The notes under the pieces: model-generated | What the model was told of the DNA's origin: nothing | The model's input: only the letters and a program-made list of their open reading frames with translations | The model's database searches: none | Translations under genes and position numbers: made by a program | Origin: Bacteroidales bacterium UBA4363 | GTDB taxonomy: Bacteria; Bacteroidota; Bacteroidia; Bacteroidales; Paludibacteraceae | NCBI GenBank assembly: GCA_002393965.1 | Contig: DGSL01000026.1 | Span: 8,841-72,840, forward strand | DNA length: 64,000 nucleotides | Direction: 5' to 3' | Shown here: one piece after another, positions 35,302-45,621 of the stretch | Numbering within the stretch: the stretch's first letter is position 1 | How the letters are laid out: the number at the start of each line of letters is the position of its first letter

Positions 35302-35386
35302 GCCTCGATGGTGGAATCGGTAGACACGCAGGACTTAAAATCCTGTAATCATTGCGATTGTGCGGGTTCAAGTCCCGCTCGAGGTA
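35302..35386 (+). tRNA. tRNA-Leu (anticodon UAA)
   Basis: An 85-base class II tRNA. The acceptor GCCTCGA pairs with TCGAGGT (final G-U), with discriminator A at 35386. The anticodon stem CAGGA/TCCTG encloses loop CTTAAAA with anticodon TAA. A long variable arm AATC...GATT and T arm GCGGG-TTCAAGT-CCCGC are present. CCA is not encoded. It has its own promoter box and terminator. Confidence 0.97.
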
Positions 35387-35426
35387 CAGAAAAGGGTTAC
35401 CAACATTTATTTGGTAACCCTTTTTC
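35387..35426 (+). terminator. terminator of tRNA-Leu
   Basis: GGGTTACCAA pairs with TTGGTAACCC around a short loop, with A-run before and TTTTT after (about 35391-35425). This is a strong intrinsic terminator starting right after the tRNA. Confidence 0.9.
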
Positions 35427-35470
35427 TGTACACATTACAGACCTTTTTTCAATAGTCCTTTTCTTAATTT

Positions 35471-35589
35471 CCAATAGGCTTTTTGAACCATGGCATAATT
35501 CGAGCAAGCCTTTATTTCATAAAGACCTTTTTTTCCCAAGGTAATGATTAAGCAAGCTTATCATTACTCATCTGGCTTTCAAAAGGTTC
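35471..35589 (+). repeat. REP-like hairpin element, copy 3 (long form)
   Basis: CAATAGGCTTTTTGAACCATGGC at the left is matched by CTCATCTGGCTTTCAAAAGG at the right. The inner stem GTAATGATTAAGC / GCTTATCATTAC is identical to that of copy 2. A shorter left-end fragment TTTTTTCAATAGTCCTTTTC precedes it at about 35449-35466, hinting at another truncated copy. Confidence 0.85.
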
Positions 35590-35596
35590 ATTTTTC

Positions 35597-35665
35597 AATA
35601 GACCTTTTCTCGCCATGGCAAAGTTCAAACAAGTTTGACTTTGCTCATCTGGCTTAACGAAAAGG
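35597..35665 (+). repeat. REP-like hairpin element, copy 4 (short form)
   Basis: Outer arms CCTTTTC (35603-35609) and GAAAAGG (35659-35665) enclose GCCATG...CAT-GGC and an inner stem CAAAC-AA-GTTTG. The 48 bases 35611-35658 are identical to 35689-35736 in copy 5. Confidence 0.88.
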
Positions 35666-35670
35666 TTCAA

Positions 35671-35743
35671 TTTCATTAGTCCTTTTTTCGCCATGGCAAA
35701 GTTCAAACAAGTTTGACTTTGCTCATCTGGCTTAACAAAAAGG
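35671..35743 (+). repeat. REP-like hairpin element, copy 5 (short form)
   Basis: Outer arms CCTTTTT (35681-35687) and AAAAAGG (35737-35743) enclose the same 48-base core as copy 4, repeated 78 bases away. The element ends one base after the DUF2851 stop codon and may act as its terminator on the minus strand. Confidence 0.88.
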
Positions 35744-35744
35744 T

Positions 35745-37025
35745 TCATTTTTTTACACTCAACAGCTGACGACCCACTTGACAACGCAAACAGTCCTTTT
35801 TGTCGCAATAATATGTTTTCCACTGAATGAGCGCCTGCGAATGAGCTGCACTTCTTGATGCAATACCCAGAGCCTCCCAACCACTTACAATATGGTTCTT
35901 CTCTGAAGGTAACATTTCCAAAATCCTCACAGCCTCCTCAGTCCATTCCGGCTTATTCATTTTCTTCCCAAATGCGAATAAAACAGGGACAATAGCGTTA
36001 ATAATAATACTTCCGATAGCCACCTTTCCTATCTGCTTCTTTCTAATGCGGCTTTCTACTCCGAACAAATAATGTGATTCCCAATAGTCTGACACAAGAC
36101 ATCCTTCGAAAAGACGGATCACATCATTCGTTGTATGATGCTCTAAGATATACGAAAACAATGGCTGACTCAGTGTGCATAAAAAAGAAGCGAACTGTGC
36201 TATACGGACATGAGGAAAATTTTGAGGACGCAAGCGTAACATCCGCCATCTTACACCATCCATTGGAATCAAAGAAAACTTCTGCTTCAAGAACTGATAT
36301 TCTACTCTGAGACTATGCAGGTAATCGTCCTCGGAGTTCGCACGATCCATCAAGCCACTTTGACCAAACAACAATGCCTCAACCTGAAAAAGGCTGGAAC
36401 GATGTTTCCTTATATATGGGAGAGGCAGGGAACGAGCTAAAGACTCAAAATTATCGGCATTCAACCCGAATCCAAAAGATCGAGCCAAGAAAATATACAA
36501 AGCATTCTCCCAATCTCCCTTCGTTTGATCCAGCAATTGGCATACTGCTTTTGTTTTTCGCTCCAACCGTTCTGCCAGACAACTATCCATCCATATATGT
36601 GCAAAAAGAGGATTAACGGCAGATATCCTATCCGCACACGGTATCCAAAGTCGAGAACTCAAGAGGGCAGCATATTCATCTTTTACTTTCGGCAAAAGCG
36701 GCAAGACGAATTGAGGAATGGGTTTGCCATCCAGGCGCGTTATCTGTTCGTCACACTCATATACGACATGCAATATGACATTATCATAGGCGTGGTCGTG
36801 TTGGTGTCCATGGCGTCTCCAATCCGAGGCATGGACATGAATTTCCACATTTCCAACCCAAAGCGTTCCGTTGATTTTAATCTTAGCATTAAAGAAATCG
36901 GGTCCGGCATTGCGGTTCAGATCACCCACATGAATCACCTCCAAAGAGGCTCCGTCCGTAGTATGAAGATCAAGGACAGGAAAGAGTCTTTGTTGCCAAA
37001 CATATTGCAGAAAATTCTCCTCCAT
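35745..37025 (-). CDS. DUF2851 family protein
   Basis: A 426-residue cytoplasmic protein starting MEENFLQYVWQQRLFPVLDL, with HVGDLNRNAGPDFFNAKIKI and GNVEIHVHASDWRRHGHQHD. This HxDGxx-rich opening is typical of DUF2851, found almost only in Bacteroidetes and of unknown function. The C terminus has paired cysteines (YYCDKKDCLRCQVG), possibly a metal site. An ATG 12 codons upstream would overlap the deacetylase gene; the ATG at 37025 has a purine-rich ribosome site. Hairpin repeats follow directly. Confidence 0.85.
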   Translation of the reverse strand: MEENFLQYVWQQRLFPVLDLHTTDGASLEVIHVGDLNRNAGPDFFNAKIKINGTLWVGNVEIHVHASDWRRHGHQHDHAYDNVILHVVYECDEQITRLDGKPIPQFVLPLLPKVKDEYAALLSSRLWIPCADRISAVNPLFAHIWMDSCLAERLERKTKAVCQLLDQTKGDWENALYIFLARSFGFGLNADNFESLARSLPLPYIRKHRSSLFQVEALLFGQSGLMDRANSEDDYLHSLRVEYQFLKQKFSLIPMDGVRWRMLRLRPQNFPHVRIAQFASFLCTLSQPLFSYILEHHTTNDVIRLFEGCLVSDYWESHYLFGVESRIRKKQIGKVAIGSIIINAIVPVLFAFGKKMNKPEWTEEAVRILEMLPSEKNHIVSGWEALGIASRSAAHSQALIQWKTYYCDKKDCLRCQVGRQLLSVKK

Positions 37026-37041
37026 CTTCCCTACTCCTCCT

Positions 37042-37680
37042 TCAACTTTTGTTCTTGGCATTCTCTTCCGACAAAACTCCGAATTGATATCCTTTTCGCT
37101 GATAATATTCGATTGCCTCGGGAAGAACAGCTAACGTATTTTTTCTTGCCTTTAACGAGTCGTGAAAAACCACGATACTCCCGCTACGGCTATACCAATG
37201 AATGATTCTCATCACCTGCTTCGGAGAAAGGAAACGATTATAATCACGAGTGATGACATCCCAAAAAACAACAGTATAGCCATCCCGCTTGAGTGCCTTA
37301 AACTGTGAAGGTTTTATTCGTCCGTATGGAGGGCGTACAAGCTTACTAGGGATATATCTTTCTGCCTTTCGAATGTTGTTCATGTAATAACGGGTGGAGA
37401 CATCGAAACCTTTGATATGATTAAACGTATGATTTCCCACCGCATGCCCTCTGCGCAGTATCTCCTGAAAGAGATCCGGAAATTTCATCACGTTCTCCCC
37501 TACGCAAAAGAAAGTTGCCTTTACGTTATAACGATCAAGAATATCCAGGATATTCAGGGTATTATCAGGAACAGGGCCATCGTCAAAAGTCAGATAGATT
37601 GTCTTCTTCTCTGCGTGCGGACGCCAAACAGCCCCCTTATAATACCATTTCAACAGAAATATGGGTCGCTCAACAAACAT
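37042..37680 (-). CDS. polysaccharide deacetylase (NodB-homology) family protein
   Basis: A 212-residue carbohydrate esterase family 4 protein. Motifs: TFDDGP (catalytic base and metal Asp), HTFNH (metal His residues), RPPYGR, and the C-terminal IVVFHDS. An N-terminal hydrophobic stretch is short, so it may be cytoplasmic or weakly anchored. The likely substrate is peptidoglycan or another N-acetylated glycan. In Bacteroidetes it is commonly placed between DUF2723 and DUF2851, as here. Confidence 0.88.
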   Translation of the reverse strand: MFVERPIFLLKWYYKGAVWRPHAEKKTIYLTFDDGPVPDNTLNILDILDRYNVKATFFCVGENVMKFPDLFQEILRRGHAVGNHTFNHIKGFDVSTRYYMNNIRKAERYIPSKLVRPPYGRIKPSQFKALKRDGYTVVFWDVITRDYNRFLSPKQVMRIIHWYSRSGSIVVFHDSLKARKNTLAVLPEAIEYYQRKGYQFGVLSEENAKNKS

Positions 37681-37700
37681 ATCCCGTCAAAAACTATCTG

Positions 37701-40700
37701 CTACTCTGACAAGTAATGATTCAAGAGGGAGACATATTTCTCCTCGAACTGCTTATCTCCACTTTCTGATGAAATTCTCACGATTGCATCGAGATAAACA
37801 AGTGCCTCATCCCTTACATTCCGTACTGAACTTTTCACGCGAAGCCCCGCAGGAAGATTCTCCACCCAATTGATCCTTTCTTCTGCCAATTTACCCATTG
37901 CAGAGAAGAGTTTCGCACCTTTCGCCTTACTTCCAAGGCGATAATAGAGCCTTCCTAATTGAATAGACGTATAGTCATTCGGTATCAATCTATCCGGTAA
38001 AACTTCCTGGCAGCGATCCAATACCTTGAGGGCCATCTCTCTCTTCTGGTTACTAAGTTGATCGTTCTTTCCGCGCAGATCATTTGATTCCTGCAGCAGG
38101 GCATCTGCAAGGATGTAGAACATGGCGCGGAAAGTGTGGCACATGCGCAAGTTCGTCTCATCAAGATAAATATCCTTTCCCGAATCCAATCCTCCCCAAC
38201 GGAACTTATTCATCATATTGTCGTACATGAGATTGGTATTGATTATTCCTCCCTCTTTCTGCATTGGAACAATACGATAAGCCAAACCCTCCTGTTGGAA
38301 ATTGTTTCGCAATCCCATGTAATAACTCTCACCCACAGTACAGGAGAAATAGATTGGTCGTTCCCAGTTGTTCTGCGATAACATTTCCAGTATCATCTCT
38401 TCATGTTTATACAGCCGACGTCCCAGATGAAGTGTAAGACTTGTCATGAGAGTATCCTCTTGTCCTACATAATCGGGATGTTCCTTACGATAGGCTTCCA
38501 CATTCACTGGGATATTCAAGTTACGCGAAGGAATCAGATTGACATCATCATTCAGCAGATAATTCTGAATAGCCTCTTTTGCGTCCATTTCCGAGACAAC
38601 ATCTTCCACATTTGCCACATCACGAGTGCCCTGCACATACTGATATCGCTTCCACGAAATCGGTAATGCTTTCGAATCATAGGCATCGCGTCGCATCTGA
38701 TCTATATACCAATCCGTCTGTAGATAACTAAGATTACAAACACGGACATCCGTTCGAACCCCTTCCACTTCCTGAAGATACCATAGCGGGAATGTATCAT
38801 TGTCACCATTTGTGAAGATCACGGCATTCGGTGCACATGACATCAGATAGTTATAACCGAAATCACGACAAGTATAACGATTTGAACGGTCATGGTCATC
38901 CCAGTTTTCGGAAGCCATCCGGGCAGGGACAAACAGGCATAACAACGTAGCGAAAACAGCGGTTAGGTTCGGATTCTTCACCACTTTTCGTAACAGAGTC
39001 ATCACTCCTAAGACTCCAAATCCAATCCATATGCCAAAGGCGTAGAAAGAGCCGGCATAAGCATAATCCCGTTCTCGAGGCTGATATGGAGTCTGATTTA
39101 GATATAGAACAATTGCCAATCCCGTCATGAAGAAGAACACAAACGTGAGCCAAAAGGACTGTTTTCCTGCAGAACCCTTTGCCAACTGATACGCCAAACC
39201 AAGAATACCCAGTAATAAAGGCAACATAAAGTACACGTTCCTTCCCCTGTTCTCTTTCATATCGCTCGGGAGGTTTTCGTAGTCACCTTCGAACAGGCTA
39301 TCAATAAAAGGGATTCCCGTAAGACACATACCCTGATTCACCTGACCATATCCCTGTATATCGTTCTGTCTTCCAGAGAAATTCCACATAAAATATCGCA
39401 TATACATATACAACACCTGATACCCTATGAAGAATTTCACGTTCTGCCCAAAAGAAGGGATACTTGCGGCAGCGGGCTGTCCAAATGTATTGAATCGAAT
39501 TTGCCTTCCATTGTAGCCGTCAAATCCACTCCATTCCTTATATGCACTTATATGATTAGCATCCGAACTATACATACGAGGGAATACCGTGCAATATTCC
39601 GGGACGTACTGATAGTCACGCGTTGTATCCGTTACGACATATCTGTCTTTTTCTGTCGAGTCTATTTTCTCCTTTGCACTCCAAACTACGTCTTTTGCCT
39701 CTGACTTTACGTGCCACCCTCCACTCGGTATTTTCTCCCATAAATAATGAATATCCGTTCCGTACATTGCCTGATATTGGCTTTGTGGATCTTGTGTTCC
39801 ATCGTAAAAAAACGGGCCATAAAATAGTGGGCGGTCGCCATACTGCTCCCGATTCAAATAACTCTTCAAAGTGAATACATTGTCTGGTGAGTTCTGATCC
39901 ATCGGAGGATTTGCGGCAGAACGGATTACAATTACAGAATACGAGCTATATCCAACGACCACCATTGTCACCGCCAATAGAACCGTATTCAAGACATCCA
40001 TGCGCACCTTTCCAGCTCGGAATAGATAGACAAGCAGTGCCGCGATCAATAGGAATCCTATTAAACGATTTCCAGCAACAAATGGCATACCCGTCATGGT
40101 AACACCAAGAACGAATACCAATTTAGAAAGAGTCGTTCCCTCTTTACGATAAGTCAAGAATATTGCCGTCACCAATATCAATACCAAGACAAGGAGGTAG
40201 AAAGCAAAACCGCTATTAAACGGCAGACCAAAACTATTCACAAACAAAAGCTCGAACCAAGATGCCACCATCACAATACCCGGAATAATACCGTACATCA
40301 TGAAAAGCAGTATCACGAACGAGATCCCCAATGCAATCAGAGTCCCTTTTACATTCACATTATACTTGCGGTAATAATACACTAACGCAATCGCCGGAAT
40401 GGCCAAAAGATTCAGGAGGTGCACGCCGATAGAAAGACCCATCAAATAAGCTATGAGAATCAACCAACGGTTGGCATATGGCTCGTCGGCACATTCGTCC
40501 CACTTCAAAATAGCCCAAAAAACAATTGCAGTAAACAAGGAAGAAGAGGCATACACTTCTCCTTCGACCGCTGAGAACCAGAACGTATCAGAGAAAGCAA
40601 AAGACAGAGCGCCAATCACACCTGCGCCCATTACAGAAAGAATCTGAGAGGGCGAATATTCGCTGTCTTTCGCTGGAGAGATAACCTTTTTTGCCATTAA

Positions 40701-40994
40701 TGTAATGGTCCAAAAAAGGAAAAGAATGGTAAAGGCGCTAGCAAGAGCCGAAAGGCTATTCACCATCTTGGCCACTTGCGTGACATCCGATGCAAATAAC
40801 GTAAAGAAATGGCCCAAAAGCATGAAGAAAGGAGCGCCTGGAGGATGACCGACATCCAACTTAAAAGCTGTTGCAATAAACTCAGGGCAATCCCAAAAAC
40901 TAGCAGTCGGCTCCATGGTGGACAGGTAAGTAAAGGCAGCGATGATAAATGTTATCCAGCCACATACCTGGTTCCAAAACTTAAACTGATTCAT
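37701..40994 (-). CDS. DUF2723 membrane glycosyltransferase-like protein
   Basis: A 1097-residue protein. The N-terminal half has about a dozen membrane helices, beginning with the family motif TYLSTMEPTASFWDCPEFIA and GHPPGAPFFMLLGHFF. The C-terminal half is soluble (about 640 to the end), with FTNGDNDTFPLWYLQEVEGV and VCNLSYLQTDWYIDQMRRD. The fold is of the GT-C class, and family members are thought to act in protein O-glycosylation in Bacteroidetes. The donor and acceptor are not known from this sequence. The last part has helical, TPR-like features. Confidence 0.88.
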   Translation of the reverse strand: MNQFKFWNQVCGWITFIIAAFTYLSTMEPTASFWDCPEFIATAFKLDVGHPPGAPFFMLLGHFFTLFASDVTQVAKMVNSLSALASAFTILFLFWTITLMAKKVISPAKDSEYSPSQILSVMGAGVIGALSFAFSDTFWFSAVEGEVYASSSLFTAIVFWAILKWDECADEPYANRWLILIAYLMGLSIGVHLLNLLAIPAIALVYYYRKYNVNVKGTLIALGISFVILLFMMYGIIPGIVMVASWFELLFVNSFGLPFNSGFAFYLLVLVLILVTAIFLTYRKEGTTLSKLVFVLGVTMTGMPFVAGNRLIGFLLIAALLVYLFRAGKVRMDVLNTVLLAVTMVVVGYSSYSVIVIRSAANPPMDQNSPDNVFTLKSYLNREQYGDRPLFYGPFFYDGTQDPQSQYQAMYGTDIHYLWEKIPSGGWHVKSEAKDVVWSAKEKIDSTEKDRYVVTDTTRDYQYVPEYCTVFPRMYSSDANHISAYKEWSGFDGYNGRQIRFNTFGQPAAASIPSFGQNVKFFIGYQVLYMYMRYFMWNFSGRQNDIQGYGQVNQGMCLTGIPFIDSLFEGDYENLPSDMKENRGRNVYFMLPLLLGILGLAYQLAKGSAGKQSFWLTFVFFFMTGLAIVLYLNQTPYQPRERDYAYAGSFYAFGIWIGFGVLGVMTLLRKVVKNPNLTAVFATLLCLFVPARMASENWDDHDRSNRYTCRDFGYNYLMSCAPNAVIFTNGDNDTFPLWYLQEVEGVRTDVRVCNLSYLQTDWYIDQMRRDAYDSKALPISWKRYQYVQGTRDVANVEDVVSEMDAKEAIQNYLLNDDVNLIPSRNLNIPVNVEAYRKEHPDYVGQEDTLMTSLTLHLGRRLYKHEEMILEMLSQNNWERPIYFSCTVGESYYMGLRNNFQQEGLAYRIVPMQKEGGIINTNLMYDNMMNKFRWGGLDSGKDIYLDETNLRMCHTFRAMFYILADALLQESNDLRGKNDQLSNQKREMALKVLDRCQEVLPDRLIPNDYTSIQLGRLYYRLGSKAKGAKLFSAMGKLAEERINWVENLPAGLRVKSSVRNVRDEALVYLDAIVRISSESGDKQFEEKYVSLLNHYLSE

Positions 40995-41135
40995 GCTATT
41001 ATGCTATTGTATTAATTATCACTTCTTTTCCAACCTAAATAATTAGGTCACTCTTCCTTAACGGTTTGTTCCTCTCTTCCATCTCTAAATCAGACGTAAG
41101 AAGATATACTTGAGGAGTCTGCCTCCAAGGATTTA

Positions 41136-41143
41136 CAAAGATA
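41136..41143 (-). promoter_or_regulatory. -7 box upstream of the DUF2723 gene
   Basis: TATCTTTG on the minus strand, 142 bases upstream of the start at 40994, in the 259-base gap after parE. No gene is supported in this gap. Confidence 0.35.
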
Positions 41144-41253
41144 AGGCATTTAAGGAAATTAAATACCAGACGATTGATCAGAAGAAACAGTCTTCCAACA
41201 CCATCGGTCTGTCCCCAGAAAGGCGTCATACCTTCTATTAAATACAGTTCTCT

Positions 41254-43197
41254 CTACAACATATCCTCTTCTACAACCAGATTATCAATAATGAAGTCCT
41301 GACGATACTGGGTATTCTTACCCATGTAAAACTCAAGTAAGTCGGATATCAAATCTCCCTTGGTCAGTTTTACCTGGTCCAGTCTGATCTGGTCTCCGAT
41401 AAAACCCTTGAATTCCTCAGGAGATATCTCTCCCAAACCTTTGAATCGAGTGATTTCTGGATTTGGCTGCATCTCTGCTATTGCCTGCAGACGTTCCTCC
41501 TCCGAATAACAATATCGATCAGACAACTCCTTTTTTCCTGATTTACGCACACGGAAAAGAGGTGTCTGAAGAATATAAACATGCCCTTTCTTAACAAGAT
41601 CCGGAAAGAACTGGAGAAAGAAAGTAAGCATCAAAAGACGAATATGCATGCCATCCACGTCAGCATCTGTCGCAATTATTACCTTGTTGTAGCGCAGGCC
41701 ATCTAAACCATCCTCAATATTCAAGGCCGCCTGTAACAGGTTAAATTCTTCGTTTTCATAGATTGTCTTTTTCGTCAGGCCGAAACTATTCAATGGTTTG
41801 CCTCGCAAACTGAATACCGCCTGAGTATCGACGTCGCGACATTTCGTGAGCGACCCACTAGCCGAGTCTCCCTCCGTAATGAAAATAGAAGACTGCTCCA
41901 TCAACACATTTTTTTGTTCATCCTTTCCACGAGAATCATTGAAATGGAAACGACAATCACGCAGTTTTCTGTTATGTAAACTTACTTTTTTTGCCCGTTC
42001 ACGAGCCAGTTTCGTTGTCACTCCGGATATTTCCTTCCGCTCGCGCTCCGACATCTGGATTTTCTTCAGCAAAACATCAACTACCTCCTGATTCTTATGC
42101 AGGAAGTTATCCACTTCCTTCTTTACAAAATCTCCGATGAATTTTGCGACTGTCGGACCATTTTTAGTCATATCTTTAGAACCGAGTTTTATTTTCGTCT
42201 GGCTTTCAAAAACCGGTTCTTCTACATTAATCGCAATAGCCGCTACCAGTCCGTTTCTAATATCAGATAGTTCCTGATTCTTGTTGTAAAATTCCTTGAT
42301 CGTCTTTGCCAAACTCTCACGATAAGCACTCTGATGCGTTCCTCCCTGTGTTGTATGCTGTCCATTAACGAAGGAGTAATATTCTTCTCCATATTGGTCG
42401 GTATGAGTGAAGGCAATCTCAATATCTTCCCCTTTGATATGTACAATATCATAAAGTGGTTCAGTCGAAAGATTTTCCGACAATAAATCTTTCAGACCAT
42501 TACGCGAATAGAACTTTTTACCATTTAGTATCAGCGAAAGTCCATTATTCAGATAGGCATAATTTCTCAGCATTGACTCAATGAACTCCATCTGATAACG
42601 ATAGTTCAAAAAGATCGTTGGATCCGGCGTGAATTCCACCATTGTTCCATTGCTTTCTTTTGTTGGTTCCAGATCCCACTCCTTCAGTAATTTTCCTTCG
42701 GAGAACTCTGCTTTCTTCACTTGTCCATCGCGGAAACTCCTCACTACAAAACGAGACGACAAAGCATTTACCGCCTTCGTTCCGACCCCATTTAAACCAA
42801 CAGACTTCTTAAATGCCTTTGTGTCATATTTTGCACCTGTATTCATAATTGACACAGCAGCCACCATCTTTCCCAAAGGGATGCCTCGTCCATAATCTCT
42901 AACGATTACATATCCATCATTTACCGTAATATCCACAGTATTGCCATGTCCCATTCGGAATTCATCAATACAATTATCTATAATTTCCTTGATGAGAACG
43001 TAGATTCCATCATCAGCAGAACTTCCATCTCCCAATTTTCCAATATACATACCAGGACGCAGTCGCACATGACTTAATCCCTCCAGAGTAACAATATTCT
43101 CTTCTTTATATTCGACTCCATCATTCACAGACAAACCTTTTGAATCCAAAGTCTCTAAAGATTGCATATCTCCTAATTTTTCCTCATTCTCTGCCAT
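41254..43197 (-). CDS. parE: DNA topoisomerase IV subunit B
   Basis: A 647-residue ATPase subunit of topoisomerase IV, which decatenates daughter chromosomes. GHKL motifs: [34 protein letters not shown]. The TOPRIM part has [11 protein letters not shown] and [10 protein letters not shown]. The EGDSASGS variant with [16 protein letters not shown] and the short C terminus mark ParE rather than GyrB. The gene ends the operon that includes porZ. parC is not in the downstream position here, where DUF2723 lies instead. Confidence 0.92.
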   Translation of the reverse strand: MAENEEKLGDMQSLETLDSKGLSVNDGVEYKEENIVTLEGLSHVRLRPGMYIGKLGDGSSADDGIYVLIKEIIDNCIDEFRMGHGNTVDITVNDGYVIVRDYGRGIPLGKMVAAVSIMNTGAKYDTKAFKKSVGLNGVGTKAVNALSSRFVVRSFRDGQVKKAEFSEGKLLKEWDLEPTKESNGTMVEFTPDPTIFLNYRYQMEFIESMLRNYAYLNNGLSLILNGKKFYSRNGLKDLLSENLSTEPLYDIVHIKGEDIEIAFTHTDQYGEEYYSFVNGQHTTQGGTHQSAYRESLAKTIKEFYNKNQELSDIRNGLVAAIAINVEEPVFESQTKIKLGSKDMTKNGPTVAKFIGDFVKKEVDNFLHKNQEVVDVLLKKIQMSERERKEISGVTTKLARERAKKVSLHNRKLRDCRFHFNDSRGKDEQKNVLMEQSSIFITEGDSASGSLTKCRDVDTQAVFSLRGKPLNSFGLTKKTIYENEEFNLLQAALNIEDGLDGLRYNKVIIATDADVDGMHIRLLMLTFFLQFFPDLVKKGHVYILQTPLFRVRKSGKKELSDRYCYSEEERLQAIAEMQPNPEITRFKGLGEISPEEFKGFIGDQIRLDQVKLTKGDLISDLLEFYMGKNTQYRQDFIIDNLVVEEDML

Positions 43198-43255
43198 ATC
43201 CTTATTGTATTTAATTCAGTTTTATCCCTTACAATCGGACAAAACCCATAATTTA

Positions 43256-45589
43256 TTAACGTATTAACAGAAACTTTCCGACACCAGACTTTGTTTCACC
43301 TCCGCGTTCTACGGAACCAAGAATAAAATAAACTCCTGCCACAACACGACGTCCAGAGAGATTCCGTCCGTCCCAAACAGCGCGTCCACCATTGGATTTT
43401 GTACGATAGACAAGATTTCCTGCTGCATCTGTGATTTTCACGAGAGAACCATCAACCAATCCATCGATTGTAATAACTCCAGTAAAATTCTCTCTTACAG
43501 GATTAGGAAAGACCTTGATTTTCTCGAAATCATTCCCTGATTCTGTTGCGTCTGTCTTATAGGACATCAAGCCCTTATCCGTTGCTATGAACAACTCGCC
43601 CGTTTCTTGATCTAGGGCTAGAGAATTGATCTGGTTTGAGATCAGAGGGCTATTTCCTTCGGTGAAATGCGCAATTTCTTCCGTTCCGTCCTCAGACATG
43701 AGCAAAAGTCCCGATGCATTTGTTCCTATCCATTTTCGGTTAGCACCATCAACGACTATTGCGTTCACTCTCTGACCATCCAGCAGAAAATCAGCATAGT
43801 TAGTCCCATCATTACGAGCAATCTTTGGTCTTCTTATTGAATATCCGGCATTAAAGATATTAGAAACATTCCGAAATTCCATAACCCCATCATCGGTTCC
43901 GACCCACACATTTCCATTAAGGTCTTCCGTGTAACAATAGGATGGAGTCACCAAGGTTGAGTTTCCATCCTGATCAGGAAGATATCGAATCATTCGGAAA
44001 GAATGAGCAGAACGATTCTCTGGTTTCCCTTTATCATTAATAACAAGAATACCCCCATCTGACCGGGGCCAGTTCATCCATTTAAAGTTATTAGAAGTTA
44101 CTGTAATGCGATCTGTTCGCCAAGGAGAAGAAAAACCCTCATAGGAATAAGAATACCAATTATCATCTTCTGTTTTCACTTTTACTCCGTTAGTCACAAG
44201 TGCATTCGTCATCCATAGAGCTCCCTTTTTATCCAAAGCGATTCCCTCAACTGTAACATAGTCATACGGGGAAGACGGATTCATCGGTTCAATTGTAGAA
44301 CCGTCTGCGTTTCCATTAAAATAACGGAACAGAGTATCTCCCCGAAACTCATACAAACCATCGCGGAACGATGAGATAAAGTAGTGTTGTTTATCTTTTT
44401 CATCTAAGGCAATGTGACATAAAGAGATAAAGTAATTGTTGCCACGATAGGCTATAGGGTTGATGTCCTTCTTAGTTATATTTTTCCACTTTTCATTCTC
44501 CAATATCATCAGTGCTCCTTCTGCATTATGATTAGAAGAAAAATTGATTGGTGCTCCTGTTAATGCATAAAGTCGATTATTGGCATATTCCAAGGAAAAC
44601 GTTCCGTTTGTATATGGTCCTTCTGGTCTAAACCGTTGTTGCATCTCACCTTCTGTTACCATTATCAGTCCCATTGAATCCGCAGCTAACCAATAACTGT
44701 CGGCGAGGGCATTATAATTAGCAGCCCGAACCTTCATATCCACAATACTGGAAACGTGCTGACAATCCTTAAAACAATCCAACCCAAGCTGATGGCAACA
44801 AAGTAAATATTCATTATCTGAGGACGATATGTCATCGTAATGTATTTCGCTCAACAAATTCCAAATCCTCGCATTATCCGAAAAAAACACCTCTCCTGTC
44901 TGCTTCTGAAGATAAAACTTTCCTCCGACAAAAAGAACCTTTTTGTTTTCACCGCCTGGTAATGACCCATTTTTGCTCCATTTCTGATAATCCGCCAACA
45001 AGGGTTCCTTTCGGGAAGCAGAATAAAGAGCATCAGAAGTCAGGGCATAGATAGAATCTTTTGTTGTTGTCACCGAAACAACAGGAAGATAGGAACTATT
45101 TTGGCCAATAATATAAGTATCTGCTATTTCCTTTTTCGTTGGATTTATCAGCAAAATTCCAATCTTATTAGCCAAATAAATAAAACCCTTTTCATCTACG
45201 GTCAAAGCATTCGGTGATTTATCGGCCGCGACACTAGAATTTTTCAGTTCAGGAAGATTGACAACAGAACCATTGGAATATAGCAAATCGATATTTCCAT
45301 CGGAATAAGCCAAAACTAACAAGTCAGATATTGCATCGTATTTTATACATCTAATATCACTACCATTCAACCCTGTTACCTTAGAATAGGTTGCAATACT
45401 CTTATCGCTTTTATTTACAGAAAACAGCGAATTATCCCCCAGGGCATATACCAAATCCCCACCATCTTCCACCGTTGTCACACATGTATACGAATAATGG
45501 GTTTTCCATTCTCCGGTCCGTAGTTGAGCAACTACATGCAGAACAGAAAAGAAAGGAAAAAGGGCAACAAGGAGAATCTGATATTTCAT
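43256..45589 (-). CDS. porZ: type IX secretion component PorZ
   Basis: A 777-residue exported protein. The signal peptide ends HVVA|Q (Gln22). Two seven-bladed beta-propeller regions of the regulator-propeller type follow (about 25-680), then a C-terminal Por sorting domain (KVFPNPVRENFTGVITIDG, ending GVYFILGSVERGG...FLLIR). In P. gingivalis PorZ is a surface component that presents anionic lipopolysaccharide to the PorU sortase; length (776 there) and domain order match. Its presence implies a type IX secretion system elsewhere in the genome. It follows rdgB by 32 bases. Confidence 0.9.
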   Translation of the reverse strand: MKYQILLVALFPFFSVLHVVAQLRTGEWKTHYSYTCVTTVEDGGDLVYALGDNSLFSVNKSDKSIATYSKVTGLNGSDIRCIKYDAISDLLVLAYSDGNIDLLYSNGSVVNLPELKNSSVAADKSPNALTVDEKGFIYLANKIGILLINPTKKEIADTYIIGQNSSYLPVVSVTTTKDSIYALTSDALYSASRKEPLLADYQKWSKNGSLPGGENKKVLFVGGKFYLQKQTGEVFFSDNARIWNLLSEIHYDDISSSDNEYLLCCHQLGLDCFKDCQHVSSIVDMKVRAANYNALADSYWLAADSMGLIMVTEGEMQQRFRPEGPYTNGTFSLEYANNRLYALTGAPINFSSNHNAEGALMILENEKWKNITKKDINPIAYRGNNYFISLCHIALDEKDKQHYFISSFRDGLYEFRGDTLFRYFNGNADGSTIEPMNPSSPYDYVTVEGIALDKKGALWMTNALVTNGVKVKTEDDNWYSYSYEGFSSPWRTDRITVTSNNFKWMNWPRSDGGILVINDKGKPENRSAHSFRMIRYLPDQDGNSTLVTPSYCYTEDLNGNVWVGTDDGVMEFRNVSNIFNAGYSIRRPKIARNDGTNYADFLLDGQRVNAIVVDGANRKWIGTNASGLLLMSEDGTEEIAHFTEGNSPLISNQINSLALDQETGELFIATDKGLMSYKTDATESGNDFEKIKVFPNPVRENFTGVITIDGLVDGSLVKITDAAGNLVYRTKSNGGRAVWDGRNLSGRRVVAGVYFILGSVERGGETKSGVGKFLLIR

Positions 45590-45621
45590 TTTATATAATT
45601 ATTTACGTGGAAGAAAAGAGG

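Noticed and set aside
35548-35880. A 110-codon minus-strand frame with an internal repeat of about 26 residues
   Set aside because: The protein repeat is only the translation of hairpin copies 4 and 5, and the frame overlaps the end of the DUF2851 gene. It is not a repeat protein.
41035-41229. A 64-codon frame between DUF2723 and parE
   Set aside because: It contains the probable -7 box of the DUF2723 gene and has no similarity that I recognise.
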